From contig NZ_CP033365.1 in NCBI RefSeq assembly GCF_013170825.1, positions 4,290,001 to 4,354,000 of the forward strand: 64,000 bases of DNA, in the 5' to 3' direction. Shown piece by piece: positions 34,794 to 42,800 of the stretch. This stretch comes from Mesorhizobium sp. NZP2298 (GTDB lineage Bacteria > Pseudomonadota > Alphaproteobacteria > Rhizobiales > Rhizobiaceae). Position numbers and translations under genes: made by a program. The notes beneath the pieces are model-generated. The model made no database searches. It was not told where the DNA came from and saw only the letters and a program-made list of their open reading frames with translations. Each line of letters opens with the position of its first letter. The first letter of the stretch is position 1.

Positions 34794-35777
34794 CTAGATT
34801 CCATCCGGCGCCATGGTCGGCCCGGTGCTTTCGGCGACGATCCTTCGCCGGCCGACCAGCCGTTCGCGGTAAAGCGTATAGAGACCCGAGCCGACGACTG
34901 TCGCTGCGCCGACGATCATCGGCGTGTCCGGAAAATCGCCGAAGACGATCAGGCCAAGCAGTATGGACCAGAGGAGCGCGGTGTAACGGAATGGCGCGAC
35001 GAAGGAGATCTCGCCCGAGCGCATCGCCATGATGATGAACTGATAGCCGACGAGCACGAGCACCGCAGCCAGCGCCAGCAGTGTCGTGCTCTTGACGGTC
35101 ATCGGTGTCCAGCCACCCATCGGCGACAACAGCAACGCGCCGACAACGGTCATTGCCAGAGCGGTGGCGGTCGAGACCAGCATCGTCGGTATGGCTTGAG
35201 GGATACGCTTGGTGGCGAGATCACGCACGGTGCAGCATGCAACGCTGACCAGTGCCACAAGGGAATAGACGCTGAAGCCGTCGAAGCCCGGCCGCACGAT
35301 GATCAGCACGCCGGCAAAACCGATGGCGATCGCCATCCAGCGTCGCCAGCCGACCGCTTCTCCGAAAAACAGCGCGGCACCCATCGTCACCGCCAGCGGC
35401 AGCGCCTGAAGAACGGCCGAGACGCTGCCGATCGGCAAATGGGCCAGCGCCACGAGGAATGACACGGTGGCACCCGCTTCGCCCAGGACGCGGATTGCCA
35501 CCAATGGCTGCAGCATCAGGCGCGGCTGCAAAAGCGCGCCACGTTGCCAGGCCAGCAGGCCTACGAAGAGCGAGGCAAAAGCCCCCCTGATCAGCATGAC
35601 CTGCGCCATGTTCATCGATTGCGAAGAGTATTTGGTGATGGCGTCGTTGAGCGTGAAGCCAACCATCGCCACCATCATGAACAACGCGCCGCGAAGATTT
35701 GGAGAAAGGGGCAAGACATCTACCGGTTGCTTTGGCAAGCAAGCCTGTAACAGCCCGCCGCGAAACAGCAATGGCAA
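34794..35777 (-). CDS. EamA/DMT-family membrane transporter
   Basis: This 327-residue protein has ten hydrophobic helices in two related halves, the drug/metabolite transporter layout. The first half starts at RGALFMMVAMVGFTLNDAITKY and the second near FSVYSLVALVSVACCTVRDLATKR. The N-terminal 25 residues before the first helix are long for the family, so a start at one of the internal codons is possible. Its substrate is unknown. Confidence 0.82.
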   Translation of the reverse strand: MPLLFRGGLLQACLPKQPVDVLPLSPNLRGALFMMVAMVGFTLNDAITKYSSQSMNMAQVMLIRGAFASLFVGLLAWQRGALLQPRLMLQPLVAIRVLGEAGATVSFLVALAHLPIGSVSAVLQALPLAVTMGAALFFGEAVGWRRWMAIAIGFAGVLIIVRPGFDGFSVYSLVALVSVACCTVRDLATKRIPQAIPTMLVSTATALAMTVVGALLLSPMGGWTPMTVKSTTLLALAAVLVLVGYQFIIMAMRSGEISFVAPFRYTALLWSILLGLIVFGDFPDTPMIVGAATVVGSGLYTLYRERLVGRRRIVAESTGPTMAPDGI

Positions 35778-35896
35778 AGGGCTGTGCCAGAACAGGGAGA
35801 ATCCGTCGTCGCCGGGGTGAAATCACATCCTGGCTTCGTCACGGATCGTGTCGGGAGGTCGCTTCGCCTCCCGGAAACCGACCGGCCCGGACGATG

Positions 35897-36256
35897 CTAT
35901 TTCTTCGGCGTCAGCACTTCGGTGCCGTTGCCTTCCTTGCCGGCGATCGTCCACAGGCCATGCAGCGAGCCGTCCTCCTCGACCTTGTAGACAACGAGGC
36001 CGATATCCTTGTCCATGACATAGCCGGCGGAGAATGCGTCGTCGTTGCGCATGCAGATGCCGTCCGAGGAGGAGCCGCCTGTCTCCCAGTGGATCGTGCA
36101 GGTCGTTCCGCTGGTCAGCGTGATGGTGGCTTCGCCGCCATAGGCCGAGCCATCGAAGTTGGTGCCGGCGACGGTGTAAGTGCCGCCGATCGACTGCGCT
36201 GCCGCGGGCAGGGCGGTCAGCCCAAGCAGAGCCAACGAAAGCAGAAATTTGTGCAT
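35897..36256 (-). CDS. Small secreted hypothetical protein
   Basis: This 119-residue protein starts at ATG 36256 with a clear signal peptide (MHKFLLSLALLGLTALPAAA). The mature part begins SIGGTYTVAGTNFDGSAYGG and looks like a small beta barrel with two cysteines. GSLHGLWTIAG near the end resembles lines in other rhizobial secreted proteins. No function can be assigned. Confidence 0.75.
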   Translation of the reverse strand: MHKFLLSLALLGLTALPAAAQSIGGTYTVAGTNFDGSAYGGEATITLTSGTTCTIHWETGGSSSDGICMRNDDAFSAGYVMDKDIGLVVYKVEEDGSLHGLWTIAGKEGNGTEVLTPKK

Positions 36257-36391
36257 GATGTATTCCCCCAAGAGCGACAACCGCTACGAAACGAACGCTA
36301 GGCGGGAAACCGTCACCAGTAAATCAGACGGACATTACAGGCAGAGATTTGTTCGCGGTGTGGCTAAAATGCTCGTGGGGCGCCGCAGTGT

Positions 36392-36865
36392 TCATGGCCC
36401 CTCGAGGCTGCCGGCAATGGTACCAACGAGCGGGTCGTATTTCGACTTCAGGGCCGGCGGGTAATCGATCCAGACCGTGCGAATGACGCCATCCCTGCCG
36501 AACAGCCGCCGCTCGTAAAAGATCTTTCCATCCTTCATCCCCGACAGCACCGCCCAGTCCTTTCCGGTCTTGCTGTAGGTGACGGTATAGCCGGGTTCCT
36601 TGCTCGCTTTTTCGTCAGCAACGAAACCCTTCGGGGTGTCATCGTCGATGTTGAGAATGCCCGAGCAAGTCAGGCTGGCGCCATCCGCGCTCAGCCATAC
36701 CTGACCATCGCCATTTTCCGGCTCGGGCTGACGATCGGTGAAGATCTCGTCGGGAAAGGTGCAGACGGTGCCGAAGCGCTCGTTCACATAGGTGAAGGGC
36801 GCTGCGATGACGCTGCTTGCTGCAATCGCCGCGAAAGCCGCAATCACCGAAAAAAGCCGCCGCAT
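36392..36865 (-). CDS. Secreted hypothetical protein
   Basis: This 157-residue protein starts at ATG 36865 (MRRLFSVIAAFAAIAAS) and has a signal peptide with cleavage near VIAAP. The mature chain contains YVNERFGTVCTFPDEIF, two cysteines about 35 residues apart that could form a disulfide, and YERRLFGRDGVIRTVWIDYP. It resembles small periplasmic proteins common in rhizobia. No function can be assigned. Confidence 0.75.
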   Translation of the reverse strand: MRRLFSVIAAFAAIAASSVIAAPFTYVNERFGTVCTFPDEIFTDRQPEPENGDGQVWLSADGASLTCSGILNIDDDTPKGFVADEKASKEPGYTVTYSKTGKDWAVLSGMKDGKIFYERRLFGRDGVIRTVWIDYPPALKSKYDPLVGTIAGSLEGP

Positions 36866-36920
36866 CTGCTGCCCCAAAGCCAATGACCGGGAGCAATCCT
36901 TGCACAGATCGACGGGAAGG

Positions 36921-37916
36921 TCAGCCGCCCGTTACGCTCATATGCCGGGACACTGACGGGCGGCTGGTGCGGCGGTCGATGATGAAATCGTGGCCTTTCG
37001 GCTTGCGGCCGATGGCTTCGTCGATGGCGTCGGCGACAAGTTCGTCGCCTTCGGATGCCCGCAAGGGCGCACGCAGATCGGCGGCATCCTCCTGGCCGAG
37101 GCACATGTAGAGCGTGCCGGTGCAGGTCAACCTGACCCGGTTGCAGCTTTCGCAGAAATTATGCGTCATCGGTGTGATGAAACCGAGCTTTCCGCCGGTC
37201 TCGGCGACGTGGACGTAGCGGGCCGGGCCGCCGGTCTTGAACGGAATGTCGGTCAGCGTGAACTGGCGCTCCAGCGAAGCGCGCAGCAGCGACAGCGGCA
37301 AATACTGGTCGGTGCGGTCGGCGTCGATCTCGCCCATCGGCATGGTTTCGATGACGGTCAGGTCCATGCCGCGGCCGTGCGCCCAGCGCATCATGTCGGG
37401 CAATTCGGCGTCGTTGAAGTCCTTCAGCGCGACCGCGTTGAGCTTGACCTTCAGCCCGGCCGCCTGAGCGGCATCGATGCCTTGCATGACCTTGTCGAGA
37501 TGGCCCCAGCGAGTGATCTGGTGGAATTTGTCGGCGTCGAGCGTGTCGAGCGAGACGTTGATGCGCTTGACGCCGCAATCGGCGAGCTCGGCGGCGAAGC
37601 GCGACAGCTGCGAGCCGTTGGTGGTCAGCGTCAGTTCTTCCAGCGCGCCGCTGTCGAGGTGGCGCGAGAGCTGGCGTACCAGATGCATGATGTTCTTGCG
37701 CACCAGCGGCTCGCCGCCGGTGAGGCGCAGCCGTTTGACGCCCTTTTCGATGAAGACGGTGCAGAGCCGGTCCAGCTCTTCCAGCGATAACAGGTCCTTC
37801 TTCGGCAGGAAGGCCATGTCCTCGGCCATGCAATAGGTGCAACGGAAATCGCAGCGGTCGGTGACCGACACTCTGAGATAGCTGATCGTGCGACCGAAGG
37901 GGTCGATCATGTTCAT
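36921..37916 (-). CDS. moaA: GTP 3',8-cyclase MoaA
   Basis: This 331-residue radical SAM enzyme starts molybdenum cofactor synthesis from GTP. The SAM cluster cysteines are in [10 protein letters not shown] (Cys22, Cys26, Cys29), [13 protein letters not shown] follows, and the second cluster is in [20 protein letters not shown]. The conserved C-terminal Gly-Gly is present. It stands alone rather than beside other moa genes, with mobA and mobB a few kilobases away. A possible ModE-like dyad lies just upstream. Confidence 0.95.
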   Translation of the reverse strand: MNMIDPFGRTISYLRVSVTDRCDFRCTYCMAEDMAFLPKKDLLSLEELDRLCTVFIEKGVKRLRLTGGEPLVRKNIMHLVRQLSRHLDSGALEELTLTTNGSQLSRFAAELADCGVKRINVSLDTLDADKFHQITRWGHLDKVMQGIDAAQAAGLKVKLNAVALKDFNDAELPDMMRWAHGRGMDLTVIETMPMGEIDADRTDQYLPLSLLRASLERQFTLTDIPFKTGGPARYVHVAETGGKLGFITPMTHNFCESCNRVRLTCTGTLYMCLGQEDAADLRAPLRASEGDELVADAIDEAIGRKPKGHDFIIDRRTSRPSVSRHMSVTGG

Positions 37917-37946
37917 GTTCGAGCGTTTCCGTGGCCGTTATCGGCG

Positions 37947-37972
37947 TCGTTATATACAGCTATGTGATACGA
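37947..37972. promoter_or_regulatory. Possible ModE-like operator upstream of moaA
   Basis: TCGTTATATA at 37947-37956 and TGTGATACGA at 37963-37972 are separated by six bases. The left arm matches the ModE half-site well and the right arm matches six of ten positions of its complement. It lies 31 bases upstream of the moaA start codon. Confidence 0.35.
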
Positions 37973-38111
37973 TCCAGCCCGCCAATCAAGATACCGCTTC
38001 TCGATCTTTGGTAACATCCCGGAGCCGACACGGTGTGTCGGTCGTCTATCAGGACTTTTCCCCTTTCGCGAAGCGGCGTAGGGAAGGGCAATCGATACGG
38101 GATGAAACTGC

Positions 38112-38465
38112 ATGACCGCGCCAAAAGAACTCAGGGTCTCCAAGGACCGCAAGCTGCTATCGGTCACCTTTCCCAATCACCAGCCATTCGAATTGCCGGC
38201 GGAGCTGTTGCGCGTCGCCTCGCCATCGGCCGAGGTACAGGGGCATTCTCCGGAGCAGCGGGTGACGGTTCCCGGCAAGCGCAACGTGGCCATCCTGAAG
38301 ATCGAGCCGGTCGGCAACTATGCGGTGCGCATCACCTTCGATGATTTCCACGACACCGGTATTTTCACCTGGAACTACCTGCATACGCTCGGCCATGAGA
38401 GGGATGAGCGCTGGAATGCCTATCTTGCCGAGCTTGCGGAAAAAGGGCTGAGCCGGGATCGCTAA
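38112..38465 (+). CDS. DUF971 protein (gamma-butyrobetaine hydroxylase N-terminal-like)
   Basis: This 117-residue protein consists of a single DUF971 domain, with VSKDRKLLSVTFPNHQPFELPAELLRV at the start and YAVRITFDDFHDTGIFTWNYLHTLG near the end. The same domain is the N-terminus of gamma-butyrobetaine hydroxylase, but here the oxygenase part is absent. Stand-alone members are often near iron-sulfur or cofactor genes; this one is divergent from moaA. Its function is not established. Confidence 0.85.
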   Translation: MTAPKELRVSKDRKLLSVTFPNHQPFELPAELLRVASPSAEVQGHSPEQRVTVPGKRNVAILKIEPVGNYAVRITFDDFHDTGIFTWNYLHTLGHERDERWNAYLAELAEKGLSRDR

Positions 38466-38528
38466 GCTGGCGTCGTGAAGGCGTCACACATCTGGAGTAG
38501 CGCCGGCAAAGGTTCGGAGACGAAAAAG

Positions 38529-39140
38529 ATGTCGCTCATCACCACGGTCGAACAGCTCGAAGCGCTCTATGGCTTTCCCGGCGAAGCCTCGCTGGTCAAG
38601 GAACTCGACCACGTCATTCCCGAATACGCAGCCTTCATCGAGGCTTCGCCCTTTATTGCGCTTGCCACCAGCGGCCCGGAGGGGCTGGACTGTTCACCGC
38701 GCGGCGATCTCGCCGGCTTCGTGCGCATCGTTGATCCGAAGACACTGATGATGCCAGACCGGCGCGGCAACAACCGCGCCGATTCGCTGAAAAACATCAT
38801 CAGGGATCCTCGCGTCGGGCTGCTGTTCCTGGTGCCGGGCTCCGGTACGACACTGCGCATCAACGGCCGCGCGCACCTCACGACCGATGCCGCCCTTTGC
38901 GCGTCGTTCATGGTCGACGGCAAGGCGGCGCGTTCGGTGACCGTCATCGACGTCGATTCGGTCTATTTCCAATGCGCCCGCGCCATCGTGCGGTCGGAAC
39001 TTTGGAATCCGGCAAAACATGTCGACCCGAAGTCACTGCCGACACCAGGAAAAATCCTGGAAATCACCAGCCGGAAGAACATCGACGGCGAAACCTATGA
39101 CAAGGACTGGCCCGAGCGGGCGAAGAAGACGATGTGGTAG
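38529..39140 (+). CDS. Pyridoxamine 5'-phosphate oxidase-like flavoprotein
   Basis: This 203-residue protein has the split-barrel fold of FMN-binding PPOX proteins. The ATG at 38529 is used; an upstream in-frame ATG at 38475 adds a segment unlike the family. FIALATSGPEGLDCSPRGDLAGFVRIVD and MMPDRRGNNRADSLKNII match the subgroup that binds FMN or F420-like cofactors, with RGNNRADS probably contacting the phosphate. Substrate unknown. Confidence 0.85.
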   Translation: MSLITTVEQLEALYGFPGEASLVKELDHVIPEYAAFIEASPFIALATSGPEGLDCSPRGDLAGFVRIVDPKTLMMPDRRGNNRADSLKNIIRDPRVGLLFLVPGSGTTLRINGRAHLTTDAALCASFMVDGKAARSVTVIDVDSVYFQCARAIVRSELWNPAKHVDPKSLPTPGKILEITSRKNIDGETYDKDWPERAKKTMW

Positions 39141-39192
39141 CCGGTGCACCTACTCAGGTGAGGCTGGCCTGAATCTCGGCACACCTTGGGTG

Positions 39193-39645
39193 CTAGGCCT
39201 CCTTCAGTACCTCATAGATCTTGCGCATCTGGTCGCCGATCATGTCGCATTGTTCCGGCGTCGACTGGCTCATCGCCTTTTCGATCAGCGCCATATGCAC
39301 CTTCAGCGCCTGCATCAGCAGCGCCTCGCCGGCCTCGGTCAGGGCCAGCCGCAGGATGCGCTTGTCCTTCTCGTCGCCTTCGCGGCGCAGCAGGCCGCGC
39401 GTTTCCAGCTGCGGCAGGAGCATGGTGATGTTGGAGCGACCGACCAGCAGCTTGCGGGCAAGGTCGTGCTGCGACATGCCGGGGTGACGGTAGAGGTTCA
39501 TCAGCACGTCGAGCTGCGCCGGCTTGAGATCCAAAGGGGCGAGTTTCACCGCCAGCGTGCGCTCCAGCACATGGCAGGCGCGCGCCACCGCGACCCAGTT
39601 GCGAAAACGCGGGTTGTCCCAGGGCAGCTCTTGTTTATTGTTCAT
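39193..39645 (-). CDS. MarR-family transcriptional regulator
   Basis: This 150-residue regulator has the winged helix of MarR proteins: YRHPGMSQHDLARKLLVGRSNITMLLPQLETRGLLRREGDEKDKRILRLALTEAG, in which the recognition helix and wing can be seen. It is divergent from an alpha/beta hydrolase gene 47 bases away. Two copies of a 14-base palindrome lie in the gap, one over its own start codon, so autorepression and control of the hydrolase are likely. Confidence 0.92.
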   Translation of the reverse strand: MNNKQELPWDNPRFRNWVAVARACHVLERTLAVKLAPLDLKPAQLDVLMNLYRHPGMSQHDLARKLLVGRSNITMLLPQLETRGLLRREGDEKDKRILRLALTEAGEALLMQALKVHMALIEKAMSQSTPEQCDMIGDQMRKIYEVLKEA

Positions 39646-39673
39646 CTTTGAACTATTATGTTCATGCTTGAAC
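39640..39673. promoter_or_regulatory. Paired MarR-type operators between the regulator and hydrolase genes
   Basis: GTTCATCTTTGAAC at 39640-39653 and GTTCATGCTTGAAC at 39660-39673 are near-perfect palindromes whose centres are 20 bases apart, two turns of the helix. The left one covers the regulator start codon. The symmetry is seen directly; binding by the adjacent MarR protein is inference. Confidence 0.7.
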
Positions 39674-39692
39674 GTATGGATGGATTCTCACT

Positions 39693-40604
39693 ATGGCATC
39701 ATTCGGGCTGAAGGTCATCCGAGGTGTGTTTGGTGCGGCCGAACATATTGCGCCGCGCATCACCGGGCGCGCGGCCTTCGAACTGTTCTGCCGTACGCCG
39801 AGCGCCAGGGCGCTGACCGACGGGGAGCGCCGCGCCATCAGCCGCGCCGCCGAATTCATGACCGAGGCGCGCCATCATCGGCTGAAGACGGCGACCGGCT
39901 GCGTGGCGGTGCACGAATTCCGGCCGGAACCGGGCAGGGCGGCTCCTGGCACAGTGCTTGTCGTTCATGGCTGGCGTTCGCGCACCGAATACATGCGCGC
40001 ATTGATCGAAGGCTATCGCGCCGCCGGCTACAGGGTCGTTTCGTTGGATCTGCCGGGCCATGGCCATTCGCAGGGCCGGCACCTCAACATGGTCAACGCG
40101 GTTGACGCGGTGCGGGTCGCCGGCGAATGGTTCGGTCCGTTCGTGGCGGCGGTGGGTCATTCCTTCGGCGGCGCCGTCGCCGCCAATGCCATCGCCGGTT
40201 CGGTCAAGAACATTCCGCCGCTGGCGGCCGGGCGTCTTGTACTGATCGCGGCGCCAAGTTCCTTGCCGGCGATCTTTGCCGACTTCAGCCGCATGCTCAA
40301 TGTCGGCCCCCGCTCGCAGGTTGCCATGGCGGACCGTGTCGAACACCTGTCCGGCCGGCCACTGCATGAATTCACCGGCGACCGCCAGCTCGCACAGGCG
40401 CCCGTGCCGACGCTTATAATCCACGCGCCTGATGACCGCGAGGTGCCGGCCGAGCATGCGAGACGCTATGCCGGTGCCGGCGGTCATGTGCGGCTGCACT
40501 GGGCCGACGGGCTCGGCCACCGCCGCATTCTTGCGGACAAGGGCGTGGTCGAACGCGCCGTTGCCTTCGTCGCGGGGAACCACGAGCCGTCATTACTGCA
40601 TTGA
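39693..40604 (+). CDS. Alpha/beta hydrolase
   Basis: This 303-residue protein has an alpha/beta hydrolase core. LVVHGWRSRTEYM supplies the oxyanion region, VVSLDLPGHGHSQG follows, and the nucleophile serine lies in GHSFGG near residue 153. Asp in HAPDDREVP and His in DGLGHRRIL complete a plausible triad. It is divergent from the MarR gene with shared operators, so it may detoxify an ester or aromatic compound that the regulator senses. Confidence 0.87.
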   Translation: MASFGLKVIRGVFGAAEHIAPRITGRAAFELFCRTPSARALTDGERRAISRAAEFMTEARHHRLKTATGCVAVHEFRPEPGRAAPGTVLVVHGWRSRTEYMRALIEGYRAAGYRVVSLDLPGHGHSQGRHLNMVNAVDAVRVAGEWFGPFVAAVGHSFGGAVAANAIAGSVKNIPPLAAGRLVLIAAPSSLPAIFADFSRMLNVGPRSQVAMADRVEHLSGRPLHEFTGDRQLAQAPVPTLIIHAPDDREVPAEHARRYAGAGGHVRLHWADGLGHRRILADKGVVERAVAFVAGNHEPSLLH

Positions 40605-40621
40605 GCCGCGGTTCTCGTTCC

Positions 40622-40668
40622 ATGCATGTCGTTGCCTCAAACCCGGGAGCACTTTTGAGCGACATGCA
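40622..40668. repeat. Second type of palindromic intergenic repeat, copy 1
   Basis: ATGCATGTCG at the left and CGACATGCA at the right form the outer arms, with CTCAAA and TTTTGAG inside and a short loop between. A related copy occurs at 47602. It lies between convergent genes and could help terminate both. Confidence 0.7.
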
Positions 40669-40673
40669 CCGGG

Positions 40674-41069
40674 CTACTTCTTCTTCTCGCCGGGCTCGAC
40701 CGGTAGTCCGGCCGCCTTCCAGGCGGTGTAGCCGCCAAGGATGTGCTTGACCGGCGTCAATCCCATATCCTGCGCGGTCTTGGTGGCGAGCGCCGAGCGC
40801 CAGCCTCCGGCACAAAAGAACACAAAGCTCTTTCCCGAGGCGAAAAACGGCTTGTGATAAGGGCTTTCAGGATCGATCCAGAATTCCAGCATGCCACGGG
40901 TGACGTGTTTGGCACCGGGTATTTTCCCATCACGCTCGACCTCGCGAGGGTCTCGCAGGTCGACGAAGATCGTGCCCTCATCTTCAAGCAATCCCGCCGC
41001 TTCTTCAGGCGAAACCACTTCGATCTCGGCATTGGCCTCGTCGAGCAGTTCGCGATAACCCTTTTTCAC
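40674..41069 (-). CDS. Rhodanese-like sulfurtransferase domain protein
   Basis: This 131-residue protein is a single rhodanese domain. IEVVSPEEAAGLLEDEGTIFVDLRDPREVERDGKIPGA is the N-terminal half and FFCAGGWRSALATK holds the active cysteine in a six-residue loop. The start is taken as GTG 41069 because GGGAGGGG lies just upstream; an ATG at 41126 in frame would add 19 residues unlike the family. Substrate unknown. Confidence 0.83.
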   Translation of the reverse strand: MKKGYRELLDEANAEIEVVSPEEAAGLLEDEGTIFVDLRDPREVERDGKIPGAKHVTRGMLEFWIDPESPYHKPFFASGKSFVFFCAGGWRSALATKTAQDMGLTPVKHILGGYTAWKAAGLPVEPGEKKK

Positions 41070-41129
41070 CGTCGTCCCCTCCCGGCCTTGCTGGCAGGTC
41101 CGAATTTCGAGCACACCAGCCTGCATTTG

Positions 41130-41744
41130 TCACGCTGCCTCGGTTCCGGCCAACGTCTTCCACGCCGCCATCGCCCCGGCCACGGTCGCCAGCAGGGCGG
41201 CGCGCGATGCACCATCCCGCGCCTGGATCGACATGCCATGCTGAACCGTGGCGAAGAAGGTCGCCACGGCACGACAATCGAATTTCGCCGGCAATTCGCC
41301 CTCCGCCACGCCGCGCTCGAGGCGCTTGCGCAGGGCTGTGAGGTTTCCGGCGCGACGCCGGCGCAAATCCGCGCAGATGGCGCCGCTGCTTGAGTCCTCG
41401 TGCAGTGCACCCAGTGCAATCAGGCAGCCCTGCGGGCGATCGGTCTGCGAATAAGCCTTGGCTGTCTGCCGCAGGAAGTTCTCGATCGCCTTGCATGCCG
41501 TCGATTCCTGGTCCAACGCGGCCCAGATCTCTGTTCCTTCGGCTTGCGTGTAATATTCGGTCGCTTCGAGGAACAGCGCCTCCTTGCTGCCAAAGGCGGC
41601 ATAGAGGCTGGGTGAATTGATGCCCATCGCCGCGGTCAGCTCGGCAATCGAAGTGCCCTCGTAGCCTTTGGCCCAAAAGAGTTCCATCGCGCGCCGCAGG
41701 GCCGCGGTTCGATCGAAGGTACGGGGACGGCCTCTTTCCGACAT
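41130..41744 (-). CDS. TetR-family transcriptional regulator
   Basis: This 204-residue regulator has the TetR helix-turn-helix at residues 10-55: ALRRAMELFWAKGYEGTSIAELTAAMGINSPSLYAAFGSKEALF. The start at 41744 is used, since the frame is open upstream but that part includes operator sequence and the divergent gene. It is divergent from an SDR gene with two related 24-base elements in the gap, so it most likely represses both. Confidence 0.92.
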   Translation of the reverse strand: MSERGRPRTFDRTAALRRAMELFWAKGYEGTSIAELTAAMGINSPSLYAAFGSKEALFLEATEYYTQAEGTEIWAALDQESTACKAIENFLRQTAKAYSQTDRPQGCLIALGALHEDSSSGAICADLRRRRAGNLTALRKRLERGVAEGELPAKFDCRAVATFFATVQHGMSIQARDGASRAALLATVAGAMAAWKTLAGTEAA

Positions 41745-41752
41745 GGCGCCTT

Positions 41753-41831
41753 TTCTGTGTTGATCGATACATAAATCAGTTGACGCGACCGGGCAAGGCT
41801 GCCAGACATTTATGTATTGGTCGATACAGAA
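41753..41831. promoter_or_regulatory. Inverted pair of TetR-type operator elements
   Basis: An element with core ATTTATGTATYGRTC followed by a matching ACAGAA end occurs at 41808-41831 on the plus strand and at 41753-41776 on the minus strand. Each copy is itself partly palindromic around GATCGATAC or GGTCGATAC. They flank the divergent promoters, next to both start codons. Confidence 0.65.
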
Positions 41832-41843
41832 ATGGAGAAGCAG

Positions 41844-42590
41844 ATGTCTTCCAGCAATTTGAGTGGCAAGGCCGCCCTCGTCACGGGTGGCAGTCGCGGC
41901 ATAGGGGCGGCGATTGCACGGCGCCTGGCCGCCGATGGCGCGGCTGTCGCACTGACTTATGTACACGGCGAGGAGCAGGCTCTATCCGTTGTTGCCGATA
42001 TAGAGGCCAAGGACGGCCGTGCCATTGCGATCAGGGCCGACAACCGGGATGCCGCGGCGATAGACAGAGCCGTCGATCGGGCCGTTGGCGCCTTCGGCCG
42101 CCTCGACATCCTGGTCAACAGTGCCGGCATCTGGCGCACGGCACCCATCGATACGCTGTCGCTTGCCGATTTCGATGAGACCATGTCGGTCAATCTGAGA
42201 GCCCCGTTCATCGCCTCGAAAGCCGCGGCGGCTCATATGGGCGAGGGAGGCAGGATCATCTCGATCGGCAGCAATCTCGCCGAACGCGTCACCGACACGA
42301 GCCTGGGCGCCTATTCCGCCAGCAAGGCGGCACTGGTCGGGTTGACCAGGGCCCTGGCGCGCGACCTCGGTCCGCGCGGCATCACCGCCAATGTCGTCCA
42401 CCCCGGCTCGACCGACACCGACATGAACCCGGCGGACGGACCGCATGCCGACCACCAGCGCCAGAAGATGGCGACGCCGCGATTCGGCAAGGCCGACGAT
42501 ATCGCCGGCATGGTTGCCTGGCTCGCCGGCCCGGAAGGACGTTTCGTAACCGGCGCCGCATTGACCATCGATGGCGGCGCCAACGCCTGA
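41844..42590 (+). CDS. Short-chain dehydrogenase/reductase under TetR control
   Basis: This 248-residue SDR has TGGSRGIGAAIARRL at residues about 14-28, the NSAG motif near residue 92, and catalytic YSASK near residue 158; the C-terminal GAALTIDGGANA is typical of the 3-oxoacyl-ACP reductase-like group. ATG 41844 has GGAG six bases upstream and is preferred to ATG 41832. It is divergent from tetR. The substrate is likely a carbonyl compound sensed by the regulator. Confidence 0.9.
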   Translation: MSSSNLSGKAALVTGGSRGIGAAIARRLAADGAAVALTYVHGEEQALSVVADIEAKDGRAIAIRADNRDAAAIDRAVDRAVGAFGRLDILVNSAGIWRTAPIDTLSLADFDETMSVNLRAPFIASKAAAAHMGEGGRIISIGSNLAERVTDTSLGAYSASKAALVGLTRALARDLGPRGITANVVHPGSTDTDMNPADGPHADHQRQKMATPRFGKADDIAGMVAWLAGPEGRFVTGAALTIDGGANA

Positions 42591-42607
42591 TTTTCATGGA
42601 GTCCTTG

Positions 42608-42637
42608 GGCGGGAGCGAAAACACCCGCGCTCCCGCC
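42608..42637 (+). terminator. Terminator-like hairpin after the SDR gene
   Basis: GGCGGGAGCG and CGCTCCCGCC are perfect ten-base arms around a ten-base loop, 18 bases after the SDR stop. No T-run is visible. Confidence 0.6.
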
Positions 42638-42800
42638 GTCACGATGTTGTGAAACCGTTCTGCAACACGCTTTCCGAAATTTATGAAAGCTTAACGAAAT
42701 CGGTATGAATCGGTATAGTCGCGCCTTACATCCGCCATGCGGTGAGCGAGACGGTTTAACGTGCGGAACGGGAACCGGTTGCAGCCGGAGCGGGTGATCC

